Source: Rostratula benghalensis (taxonomy: Eukaryota > Chordata > Aves > Charadriiformes > Rostratulidae). Taken from it: a stretch of DNA of 64,000 bases. Below the pieces are notes generated by a model, which worked only from the letters and a program-made list of their open reading frames with translations, did not search any database and was not told the origin of the DNA. A program made the position numbers and the translations under genes. The stretch spans positions 836,482 through 900,481 of the forward strand of contig VXAI01000049.1 in NCBI GenBank assembly GCA_013399305.1. The letters are read 5' to 3'. Of the stretch, positions 13,791 through 23,330 are shown one piece after another. The stretch's first letter is position 1; each line of letters begins with the position of its first letter.

Positions 13791-15559
13791 TATTTATATA
13801 GCAGAGCACCTCAGGACTTGGCATTGATGATCTGAGAAGCTGCTTAGTCTAACTTTTACACTTGGGTTTACACAAGTATTTGTTACCTGGTGAATAAAAC
13901 GATGCAGGTATTGCTTTCTTACCCTCAGCTGAAATGAGGTTGCTGTGACTATGCCCTACCACGTTTCTGTCACTGCTTTGGAGCTCTGCTGTGACACAGG
14001 GTTGTGTTCTGAAGCAGACTCACCGTCCTCTTATTTCTGAACAATTTGTTTCTCTCGGGAGCATAAATAATTTTTTGCCATAGGTATGGGGTGTGCTTGT
14101 GCCAACACTCCGCGCTGTGTGTTCCTCAACCATTTCCTTTCAAGCAACAGAGCAGATTTTGCAGTTTTTTGTTCCCTTTGGGTAAAAATGGTTGACACAA
14201 TGGATATGAAATTGGATTAAGTATTTGACAGAATACGCCTGTTCTGTGAGCTACCAAGGCAGTTACATTTTTTTCTAGAAAATTAAATTCTAAATACTCT
14301 ATATAAATACCAGTGTATATCTGTGCTAGGTTTAATTCTGCTCTTTGTGCAAAACATCACTTTTTTTTCCCTTTGTTTCAAATTGTGACGCTTAAGGATC
14401 AAGCCCCTGAATAAGGGTGGTCTGGTTTCTCTGCGCTAGCGGGAGCTGCTTGTTCCAGCGTAACACTGAAAATAAGATTTCTAGGAACACGGTTGGGAAG
14501 ACGTTCCCTTTCTACGTGTTGGAGCTGTTGGTTGGTTTACGCTTTGCTCCCGATCTTGAAGTGTGAGGTGTTAAAGCCCTCGAGGTGCACCTTGGGGCAG
14601 AACTGGTGCTGCGGCCCAGGCCCGGGCTGCCTCTCCTCAGCAGCCACCACAGCGATGCACACCCCTTTCCAGGAGGTCCTGATGGTGGTGTACAGCCAAA
14701 CCTTGTGGAGTTCCATTGTCACTGCTGTTCTGCAGCCAAAGGGAGTAAATTTAACATGGTTTGGGGTGTATTTCCAGTTGCGTTAGAACTTGCACAGGAC
14801 TCGGCCCTGCACCTGAAGGGCAAGTCTCCCTCCCTCTTGAGGATCAACCACCTTCTTCCCCACACAGGGCACAAGTCAAGAGGTTCAATGGCCATTGTAG
14901 CGCTTTAGGTTTTCTTCCAACAGTTGTGGAGCAAGGTATTTTTGGGTGGGGAAAGCCCCGTGCAGCGTGGGTGATTGGTTCAGCCAATCTGGATTATTAG
15001 TGGATTGCTTTGATGCAGCAGCACATGTGTTAAGAGTAGGTTAGGTGAAGGGTATGTTATGGCACACAACAGGGGTATCATCCTAACAGGCCACAGCTTT
15101 AACTTTTAAACAGATGCTTTATATATTCTTACAGGATTAGTGTCCCTTTAAACACTGTTGGAGTTAAATTGAGTACAGTTTTGTTTCTTCTCTTTGTCTC
15201 ACGTTTGTTGACTTTCTGCTCTCCATACTACTCTCGAAAACAGTTTGATGCTATAAATAAGAGCATGGATTGAATACATTCTTTGTGACAAGCAGTGTGC
15301 AGTGTAGTCACTGCTTCCTTCTTGAAGATATATTATCTTTTTTTATTATTTTAAATCTGCACTCTACCATTATTCTGAAGATCAGCAGATGCAAAGGTGA
15401 GACCCAGTTATGAAAAAAGTATGTGCCTGTCTGTGTACATACATATATACATATGCATATACATGTATATATTCTGCTTGTGACAGATAGATGCTTGCAC
15501 CTGAAAATACCCACAGTCATACAAACTACAACATTAAGGAAGTTTCAGACTCTGTGTTG
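13791..15559. other. Flank 5' of the promoter gap, no gene seen
   Basis: AT-rich unique DNA with a GC-richer segment at 14490-14900 that contains a mostly open minus-strand frame (see findings). A TA/CA-rich simple repeat lies at 15434-15472. Confidence 0.6.
15434..15472. repeat. TA/CA-rich simple repeat
   Basis: Interrupted units of CATA and TATA (TACATACATATATACATATG and onwards) form a low-complexity tract. Confidence 0.7.
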
Positions 15560-16488
15560 NNNNNNNNNNNNNNNNNNNNNNNNNNNNNNNNNNNNNNNNN
15601 NNNNNNNNNNNNNNNNNNNNNNNNNNNNNNNNNNNNNNNNNNNNNNNNNNNNNNNNNNNNNNNNNNNNNNNNNNNNNNNNNNNNNNNNNNNNNNNNNNNN
15701 NNNNNNNNNNNNNNNNNNNNNNNNNNNNNNNNNNNNNNNNNNNNNNNNNNNNNNNNNNNNNNNNNNNNNNNNNNNNNNNNNNNNNNNNNNNNNNNNNNNN
15801 NNNNNNNNNNNNNNNNNNNNNNNNNNNNNNNNNNNNNNNNNNNNNNNNNNNNNNNNNNNNNNNNNNNNNNNNNNNNNNNNNNNNNNNNNNNNNNNNNNNN
15901 NNNNNNNNNNNNNNNNNNNNNNNNNNNNNNNNNNNNNNNNNNNNNNNNNNNNNNNNNNNNNNNNNNNNNNNNNNNNNNNNNNNNNNNNNNNNNNNNNNNN
16001 NNNNNNNNNNNNNNNNNNNNNNNNNNNNNNNNNNNNNNNNNNNNNNNNNNNNNNNNNNNNNNNNNNNNNNNNNNNNNNNNNNNNNNNNNNNNNNNNNNNN
16101 NNNNNNNNNNNNNNNNNNNNNNNNNNNNNNNNNNNNNNNNNNNNNNNNNNNNNNNNNNNNNNNNNNNNNNNNNNNNNNNNNNNNNNNNNNNNNNNNNNNN
16201 NNNNNNNNNNNNNNNNNNNNNNNNNNNNNNNNNNNNNNNNNNNNNNNNNNNNNNNNNNNNNNNNNNNNNNNNNNNNNNNNNNNNNNNNNNNNNNNNNNNN
16301 NNNNNNNNNNNNNNNNNNNNNNNNNNNNNNNNNNNNNNNNNNNNNNNNNNNNNNNNNNNNNNNNNNNNNNNNNNNNNNNNNNNNNNNNNNNNNNNNNNNN
16401 NNNNNNNNNNNNNNNNNNNNNNNNNNNNNNNNNNNNNNNNNNNNNNNNNNNNNNNNNNNNNNNNNNNNNNNNNNNNNNNNNNNNNNNN
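15560..16488. other. Assembly gap (929 N)
   Basis: A run of N stops directly at the GC-rich DNA upstream of TOX3 exon 1. GC-rich promoters are often missing from bird assemblies, so the core promoter and transcription start are probably in here. Long reading frames that cross the gap are artefacts. Confidence 0.99.
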
Positions 16489-16685
16489 CCCCTTTCCCCC
16501 GCTGCCCCCCGCCGCCTCCCGGCCCTCCATCCTCCCTGTTCCTCGGGAGGGAAGGCTCAGCTCCCCGCAGCTCCGGTCCCTCGGCGGTTTGCCCGCGCCC
16601 CAGCCCCGGGGAAGGCACCTGAAGGTGGATCTATTAAATCTCCCGGCGGTTTCTCCAAGTGCACTTCTTGGACCAAAGCACCGGC
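16489..16685 (+). other. TOX3: Probable 5' UTR of TOX3 (partial)
   Basis: This GC-rich stretch lies between the assembly gap and the TOX3 start codon. It contains no ATG, so nothing competes with the main start. The first part is C-rich and pyrimidine-biased (16489-16535). Where the transcript begins cannot be seen and may be inside the gap. Confidence 0.6.
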
Positions 16686-16787
16686 ATGGATGTAAGATTT
16701 TACCCGGCTGCGGCGGGCAGCTCGCTTCCCGGAGACCCCTCCAACCTGGACTTTGCCCAGTGTTTGGGTTACTACAACTACAACAAG
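16686..16787 (+). CDS. TOX3: TOX3 first coding exon (5' end of the gene)
   Basis: The exon encodes 34 residues starting [11 protein letters not shown] and containing [10 protein letters not shown], then YNYNK. This matches the N-terminus of TOX3, an HMG-box nuclear transcription cofactor; the related TOX shares MDVRFYP but lacks the [10 protein letters not shown] stretch. The start has G at -3 and G at +4, a strong initiation context, and no upstream ATG lies between the gap edge (16489) and the start. The exon ends in AAG followed directly by GTGATT, a usable splice donor, in phase 0. That is the same place where the mammalian protein passes from exon 1 to the next exon. Compared with the human N-terminus as I remember it, there are about five extra residues (around SSLPG) after PAAAG. 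The HMG box and glutamine-rich tail are encoded by later exons outside the window. The call is firm from protein similarity; only the exact transcript start is unknown. Confidence 0.93.
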
Positions 16788-17959
16788 GTGATTATTCCCG
16801 CGTGTTTTAATTCCTCGTGCTGCTGCCGGGGCCGGTTCCCAGACAGCCGGAGCTGGGGCTCGGTCGGGGCGGGGGGAGATGCTCGAAAGCCGCGGGGTCC
16901 GCCCGCCGGTTTCTGCCGGGCTGTGGGACGGCCGGCCCCGGGAAGTTGGTGGCGGCGAGTGACGGTGGGGCCGGGAGAGCCGGGCCGGCTCCCTCCTTCC
17001 TCCTCCTCCTCTTTCTCCGGCAGCGGGGCTGGCCCCGGGGACAGCCGCCCGCCAGGCCGCAGCCACCCCGGCCCTGGGGCGCTCCGGTGCCAAGCCCAGA
17101 CCCGCCGGTAACTTCAGGTTGCGGGTCCGGGGAACAAAAGACGGCTCTCCCCGGGCGTGCAGCTCCGGTCGGGACTTGCTGAACTTTCTCCCCGGGCTGG
17201 AGCCGCTGCGAGGGTCGGGCAGAACCCCGGTGGAGCCCGGGCATCCCTGCCAGGCAGAGGAGGGGAAGGGACGGGACGTCTCCCTCTGCTCTGCCCTGCT
17301 CTCTCGGGTGATCCGGGCTCCGTTATGGCCAGTCTCTAACTCGGTGGTTATAACGAAGGGGCTTATTTAAAAGTACATCAGCTGCTCGCACGGGAGGGTA
17401 ACAAACGCTTTGCCTGGAGGAGGGTTGTCAGAGAAGTTGCGGTACCGCTGCGGTCTGTTCACCCCGTCGCTGCCGCGTGTGTAGTTCACGGAGGAAACCT
17501 GCCAGTCAGGAGCAATAGTCGTTTCCCGGAGGCTACCTCCATTTACAAAAACACGTTTTAATCAATAACGCGGGGATGATTTGTTTCGCAAATTACCCAA
17601 ATGTGGGGAAGGCGAAGTTAAGAATGACACCCTGAGTCATGCTATTTTGAAAAAGACTTGGCTGTTTGCACTGAGATGTGTCAATAGCACATTGAGCTAT
17701 TAGCACTGGGCCCTCACACATGCACATAAAGATCCCTTTCACGCCGTGTTTTTCCCGGTGCTATGTTTGTCCAACCTCTGGGGCCTTTTGTGAGGCACTG
17801 CCTGAGATGCTGGGGGAAAGCAGGGTGCTGCCCAAAGCCTGAGCGTAACGCCAAGCCCCCTGGTTTTCAGACCCCTGTCCAAAGGAGTAGATAAAAGTTT
17901 GATGAATTGCGGAGATAACAGAGGGCAGAGATAACCTGGGCTCAAATAAAGAGGTTCCG

Positions 17960-18260
17960 TCGCCGCAGGAAACTTTCTCCTGGGGAAATCTCGCCAGCGG
18001 GCTTTGACGATCGGCTCCATCTCTGCCCGCTGCGGGTTTCCCGGGGGTGGCCGGGTGTTTTCCCCGCCTTGGTGGAAGGGCAGGGAGGTACTTGGGGCCG
18101 GGGGTGCGGGGCAGCGCTGGGGGAGCCCGCACAGCCCCTGCCCCCGCGCATGCGCCCTGCGCCCGGCCGGTGAGCCTTGCCGCTTTGTTAGCCGTTCAGA
18201 CAGACAGGCGGAGGAGCGCGAATTGGGGATGAAACGTCAGCCTGGGCTTTGGGTGCTGCC
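17960..18260. promoter_or_regulatory. Second GC-rich, CpG-rich block; possible alternative promoter
   Basis: A separate CpG-rich block lies about 1.3 kb into intron 1. At 18146-18155 it carries GCGCATGCGC, an exact match to the palindromic NRF1 site typical of CpG-island promoters. A good splice-donor-like sequence, GGTGAGC, follows at 18169-18175. Together these could mark an alternative first exon of TOX3 (human TOX3 has an annotated isoform with a different N-terminus), but no transcript evidence is available here. It may equally be the outer part of the main island. Confidence 0.45.
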
Positions 18261-18788
18261 GAGGACTTCGAGAGCTCTAAAGTGCACGCGGGATGCTCGC
18301 TGGTGTCTGACACGCCAACTAATTTTGGAAACTTGCGGTGCTTGCTGACAGGCAGCGTGCTGACCACACATTGAACTTATTCAGTAACTTCATTGTGCTA
18401 TGCATGCTGTACTTCTTTTTTAAGGCTCTGTTACAGGTGTATGTGTTCTTTTTAAATTTTTTAAATTATTTTTGCAAAATCTTGAACGGCTTCTGAAAAC
18501 CAGTAGTTTATTGTGACCGTGAAGTTGCTGCAAATGCCCAGTTCTATGTAACCTCTTGACTGTCTCTCCCTTCCTCGTACAATGAGAACAGAGCACGCAT
18601 TCAGAAAAAGTCACAAGTAACTAACTTCTGACCTACTCAAAATCACATTTCGGTGGCTGTGCTCCTGAATGTCATTTTGGCAAGTGTCTCGGAGGCCAGG
18701 CTTCCAATCTGCAGGCAGCAGAAAATATTTTAATTAACGGAGTATGGCTCTTGATGCATGTGTCTTATAATAGCTATCTTTGTATGCA

Positions 18789-18840
18789 AAAGGCCTGACG
18801 CGGAGCGGGCGGGCGCGGAGCTGTTGTTGCTGCGAGCTCC
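18789..18840. promoter_or_regulatory. Small CpG cluster downstream of the island
   Basis: A short GC-rich patch with several CpGs (GACGCGGAGCGGGCGGGCGC) includes a GGGCGGG-type SP1 motif. It lies in AT-rich DNA about 2 kb after exon 1. It is probably the last outpost of the promoter-associated island; function is unknown. Confidence 0.35.
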
Positions 18841-19210
18841 TCCTTGGCTCAGCTGGGAAAGCAGTGGTGTGGTGGTTGTACAGGTGTTTCAAGGACAGGA
18901 GGGGAATTTGTGAATGAGTTCCCAGAGAGGAGGATCTTAAGTGTGTTAATCTAATCTCCTTTTTCTGCGTTGTTGTTTATCATCTGTAACTGCAGGAATC
19001 GTTGTAAGGTTTTGTTTGGGTTTGGGTTTGTTTTTTTTTAAATTGTCCTGGGAAAAGAGTGTGTTTATTTTGAAATCTTTCCTCCCTGTCTAGTTTTCTG
19101 TCTGTTCTGTCCTTTTCTCTGTGTTCCTAAGGAAAACAAACGATTACTGTGTTAGGCACTGAGATAACCAGAAGGCATAAGGGGGTGGGGGGGAAAGTTG
19201 AAATATTTAC

Positions 19211-19250
19211 TCTGCTGAAGTAAATGGGAGAACTGTTATTGATTTCACTG
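19211..19250. repeat. Ancient palindromic relic
   Basis: TGAAGTAAATGGGA is followed a few bases later by its imperfect reverse complement within TTATTGATTTCACTGGGG. It has the same architecture as the sites at 11238 and 36164. Confidence 0.5.
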
Positions 19251-19899
19251 GGGACAGTATTTCACCTCAAGTCTTTCTGAAACTCATTTGAGTACCCTGC
19301 CCACTCATCCGTGCCTGCCTCATTGTTAGGAGCTGAATCCATATTCTCCTTGTGACAGTGACATTGCCTGTGACAACTGCCGGGAAGCAGGAGGTGTGAT
19401 GGCAAGAGTAAACACGTTGCCTGGGTGTACAGGCGTGCAAAAGCAGAGTTCTTTACCTGAAAATATTCTCAGGCTAGTTCAGACCTAGAGTTGATGGTAC
19501 AGGGCCTACCGGTGGAAAACTGTGTCCTGTACCACCCAATCTGAAAATACTGAATGCAAAGCCTTTTAGTGCAAACACATCCTACCCTGTGAGGTGATGC
19601 TGTCTCCCACAACATGCTTTAAGCAGGTTCTCCCAGGACTGTAGAGGGTTTTTTTTTTTCATTTTGGTGGGTAGGGCACTGGCTGGCTGACCCCTCAGCA
19701 GGGCTTGGGGTCTCCTTGCCCTGGGACTACCATTGGGAGGGGAACTGCAGCACCAGTCCTGGGCTTGTAACCCCATGTGCTTGGGGACTGTCCTGGCCCA
19801 GACCTGCGGGTACCCTTCAGTTGGTGACCTTCTCCACAGTTGCTTTTTTAGAGCAACGCCGTGCTTTTGAAATCGGTTGGCGATACTGGATAAAAGTAG

Positions 19900-20283
19900 A
19901 GCTAAGGGTAAGGGAGAAGAGAAGGCTTCAGGGAGATGTTACAGCAGCTTTCCAGTGTCTGAAGGGAGCCTGTGAGGAAGATGGAGAGGGACTTTTGACG
20001 AGGGCATGCGGTGATAGGATGAGGGGTAATGGCTTCAAACTGAAAGAGGGGGGATTTGGATTAGGTCTCAGGAAGAAGTTTTTCACTATGGGGGTGGTGA
20101 GACCCTGGCCCAGGTTGCCCAGAGAAGCTGTGGCTGCCCCATCCCTGGAGGGGTTCAAGGCCAGGCTGGATGGGGCTTGGAGCAACCTGGGCTGGTGGGA
20201 GGTGTCCCTGCCCAGGGCAGGGGGGTTGGAACTCCATGATCTTTAAGGTCCCTTCCAATCCAAACCATTCTAGGATCTGTGAT
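19900..20283 (+). mobile_element. CR1 LINE, 5'-truncated
   Basis: A CR1 3' fragment with an open frame of about 176 codons that overlaps the ORF2 C-terminus (RRLQGDVTAAFQCLKGACEE and VVRPWPRLPREA). It ends with GGTCCCTTCCAATCCAAACC and ATTCTAGGATCTGTGA. The intact frame suggests a relatively young or lightly decayed copy. It is of a different subgroup from its neighbours at 13128 and 22079. Confidence 0.92.
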
Positions 20284-20460
20284 GTCAACTTGGGTTTTTT
20301 TTAGGAGTGAGCATTAGTTTTGAGTATGTGACAGGTATTTGAAAAGGGACTGAAGTACGTAAGCATCCCTACCATTCCATGTAGTAAAGCAGCTTCTAGA
20401 AGATTGCAGGTTGGGATCACTTCTGTTGAGAACAGAGTACAACATGGTAGATGCATGTAA

Positions 20461-20575
20461 AGGGCAAAAGCGGAAATGAAGACACAGAAATACAGTGATT
20501 TGTCCAAGGTTACGCAGTCACTGACAGAATCAGGGCCAGAACCAAGGTATTCTGAGATGCAGTGCAGTGGTTTAT
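20461..20575 (-). repeat. MIR-type SINE relic
   Basis: The sequence GATTTGTCCAAGGTTACGCA followed by CTGACAGAATCAGGGCCAGAA matches the reverse complement of the MIR core (CTTGCCCAAGGTCACACAGC, then AGAGCCGGGATT). It is strongly diverged, as expected for this old amniote SINE in birds. Confidence 0.7.
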
Positions 20576-22078
20576 GCTGAATCTCATTTACTCTAATAGG
20601 ATTACTTACGTGTTTAAAGTAAAGCATGTGCTTAAGTGCTTTGTTGGAACAGGGCCATATTTGATAAGTTTTCCGTGCTGGTGTGAGAGTACATAACTTT
20701 GACCCTGCATGGGTCTGGCTGGTGGTGGTTTGGGATAAGAGAGATCCACCTCTGGCTTCATGGAATTGCATGAGTGAAATCATGGTCTGCCTGTTTTCTT
20801 CTAGAAGAGTCCTGCTGCGATGTACTACCAAAAAAAAAAAAAAAATCACCACAAAATAGCTATAAAAATTACAGAAAGTTGAAAGAGACCAGCTGTTGTA
20901 AAACATTCTGCTTCTGTTTTGAGCCTTTTATGGTTCTGCAGATGGAGAATGATTTTGGACATTTGCTAGAGTTGAGTAGCTTTTTTCTAAACAAACTTTT
21001 TCACTTATTGAAATTACATGTCTTGTACTAAAAATATTTAGGGAACTACTATTCATCATAGCAAATACATTTTTTTAATTTTTTTTTTTTTTTAATTAAA
21101 GGAACTATAATTCTTATAAGGCAATTTGGAAAGGGGAAAAAAAAACTCCAAAACCTAAACACATACAGCTCAGTGCTTGAGTTATCGTTACATTAAATTC
21201 CAGAATCCTTACATCATTATTTAGCTGTCTACATTTTATAATGTTTATCTCTTCTACACAGATTGTCCTTGAAGAGTACAAATTTCAAACGTACATACCT
21301 TAATTTAGGCACTGGCATACATATGTGGATGTCAGAGCTTGATGCTTTTGGCTGAAATATTCTGCATTTTACAAAGGAAGCTCGGGAAGGTTATCTTGTT
21401 CTTCCAGAGGTAAAGTGAAGACGGCAGTAGTTTAGTGGTGTGTGAAACTGGGGCTATAAGTCATTCCTATTAGTGCGTGTAGTTAGGAAAAAATGGATTA
21501 CAGTTATGCAAACGATTGAAAATCACTCTTCTCACACATTTAGTGTGGCTCTCTGCATAGGTTTTTCTTTCCTCTCTAGCAGATGGTGAGAGACAATGGG
21601 CGCGTGTGTGCTGAGGCTCCGTGCTCACTCATCATCTGCCCTGCCCCTACGCTCACTTACATCTGGGCTCTGCCCTGGTGCAGAAAGAGTAAGTCTCTGG
21701 TGACTGGAAGCTGATGTGTGCTCTGGTCATTACACCCACCTACAGCCTGACCACGGCAGAGGTGGCCCCAGGTGGTGGGAGAGGGCCAGAGAGCACCAAG
21801 GAGCTCCCACAAAGCAGAGAGGAGAGATGCATAAGCAGGGACACAGATATGGGTCTTGCTGCTTCCCTCCCACAGCAGCCCACCCCTGCCACCGGTATCT
21901 CAAAACCTCAGAACTATGTAGGCAGCTACTGCTGGGGAGCAAAAAAGAGGTTCCCAAAATATTTGGCTGTCCAGTCTGGCACTAAAAATGGTGGCTGTGA
22001 TTCCCAGTGCTTGCCAGAGGAAGTGCAGTGATCAGTGTTGTGAGCATGTCCCCAGGAATACAAATTCGGATTTGTACC

Positions 22079-22620
22079 ATCATAGAATCCTAGAATGGTC
22101 CAGACCAGAAGGGATCTCTAGGGTCATCCAGTCCAACTCCCTGCAGTCAGCAGGGACACCCCCAACCACACCAGGTTGTCCAGGGCCTCCTTGAGCCTCC
22201 TCTTGAGTATCTCCAGAGAAAGGGCCTCAACCACCTCCCTGGGCAACCTCTTCCAGTCTTCCAACACCCTCAGAGTAAAGAACCTCTTCCTAATATCCAA
22301 TCTAAATCTGCTCTTCTCCAGCTTGAAGCCATTGCCCCTCGTCCTGTCTCTGCAGACCTTTGTAAATAGACCCTCCCCAGCCTTCCTGTAGCCCCTTCAG
22401 GTACTGGAAGGCTGCTTTGAGGTCTCCTCAGAGCCTCCTCTTCTCCAGGCTGAACAACCCCAGCTCCCTCAGCCTGTCCTCGGAGCCAAGGTGCTCCAAC
22501 CCCCTGATCATCCTCACAGCCCTCCTCTGGAACCGCTCCATCAGGTCCATGTCCTTCCTCTACTGAGGGCTCCAGACCTGCTCACAGGACTCCAGGAGAG
22601 GTCTCACCAGAGCAGAGCAA
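22079..22620 (-). mobile_element. CR1 LINE, 5'-truncated
   Basis: The 3' end on the left reads CATAGAATCCTAGAATGGTC, then AGGGATCTCTAGGGTCATCC. The body includes the reversed GGCTGAACAACCCCAGCTCC block and ends around CCAGGAGAGGTCTCACCAGA. It resembles the copies at 40525 and 42562. Confidence 0.93.
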
Positions 22621-22967
22621 AGTGGCTTGTGTGATGCTGTTTTACAGGAGCAACCTTCCTGCAGGTTTCATGATGTACTTGAGGAGCTGGCTGTGATGGG
22701 AAACCCCCAGACACCAAAGGTGGGAACTCTGCAGGACATGTGTAGCTCAGAATGAGCGTGTGTGATGTTGATACTAATTGGATTGTGCCATGTAGAATTT
22801 TCCTGCTGCTCAAATAATGCTGCTCCTGTAGTGAATGTACCATTTGGGTTGGTTGTATACCTAGTAGGAGTTGATTTTTTTAAAGTGTTTTTAGAGGTTT
22901 TCATTTCATTGGGTTACAATTGCATTAGAAGATACTTGAAATAATGCCCAGTAACATATGAGGCATT

Positions 22968-23330
22968 GTAGAATCATTCAGGTTGGAAGTGTCCCTTGAG
23001 ATCATTGAGTCCAACCATCAGCCCCACTCTGCAAAGTTCTCCCCTACACCAGATCCCCCAACACCACATCTCAACCACTCTGAAACACTCAGGGATGGGG
23101 ACTCAACCCTCTCCATGGGCAGCCCATTCCAGGCTCTGACCACTCTTGCTGGGAAGAATTCTTTCCTCATGTTCAGCCTAAACCTACCCTGGTGCAGCTT
23201 GAAGCCATTCCCTCTCCTTCTATGGCTAATTCCCTGGGTGACGAGACCAGCACCAACCTCTCTACAATGTCCTTTCAAGTCTCCCCTTGAGGTCTCCTCT
23301 CAGCCTCCTCTTCCTCAAACTAAAGAGTTT
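22968..23330 (-). mobile_element. CR1 LINE, 5'-truncated
   Basis: The left end GAATCATTCAGGTTGGAAGT is a diverged CR1 3' terminus. It is followed by CCAACCATCAGCCC and the reversed ORF2 C-terminus, which remains open for about 86 codons on the minus strand. It stops at about 23330. It lies 350 bases from the previous CR1, in the same orientation, but is of another subgroup, so the two are separate insertions. Confidence 0.9.

Larger units (their letters stand above)
16489..17500. promoter_or_regulatory. CpG island over TOX3 exon 1
   Basis: Base composition switches abruptly to GC-rich with dense CpG dinucleotides, in contrast to the AT-rich DNA on both sides. The island surrounds TOX3 exon 1 and continues about 700 bases into intron 1, fading near 17.4-17.5 kb. 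Its left edge is cut by the gap. CpG islands of this kind mark promoters in birds and mammals, so this is inferred to be the main TOX3 promoter region. No TATA-like box is visible in the sequenced part. Confidence 0.85.

Noticed and set aside
15423..16810. Very long reading frames of 330-440 codons on both strands
   Set aside because: They consist almost entirely of undetermined residues from the 929-base gap and are not real frames. The same holds for frames across 43297-44010.
18229..18348. Short frame starting MKRQP as a coding alternative TOX3 first exon
   Set aside because: Only four of the first five residues resemble the remembered human alternative start, the rest diverges, and no in-frame donor is clear. 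It is kept only as part of a promoter finding, not as a CDS.
20301..20906. 201-codon open frame on the minus strand
   Set aside because: It has no recognisable domain, overlaps a MIR relic and an A/T homopolymer, and fits chance in this composition.
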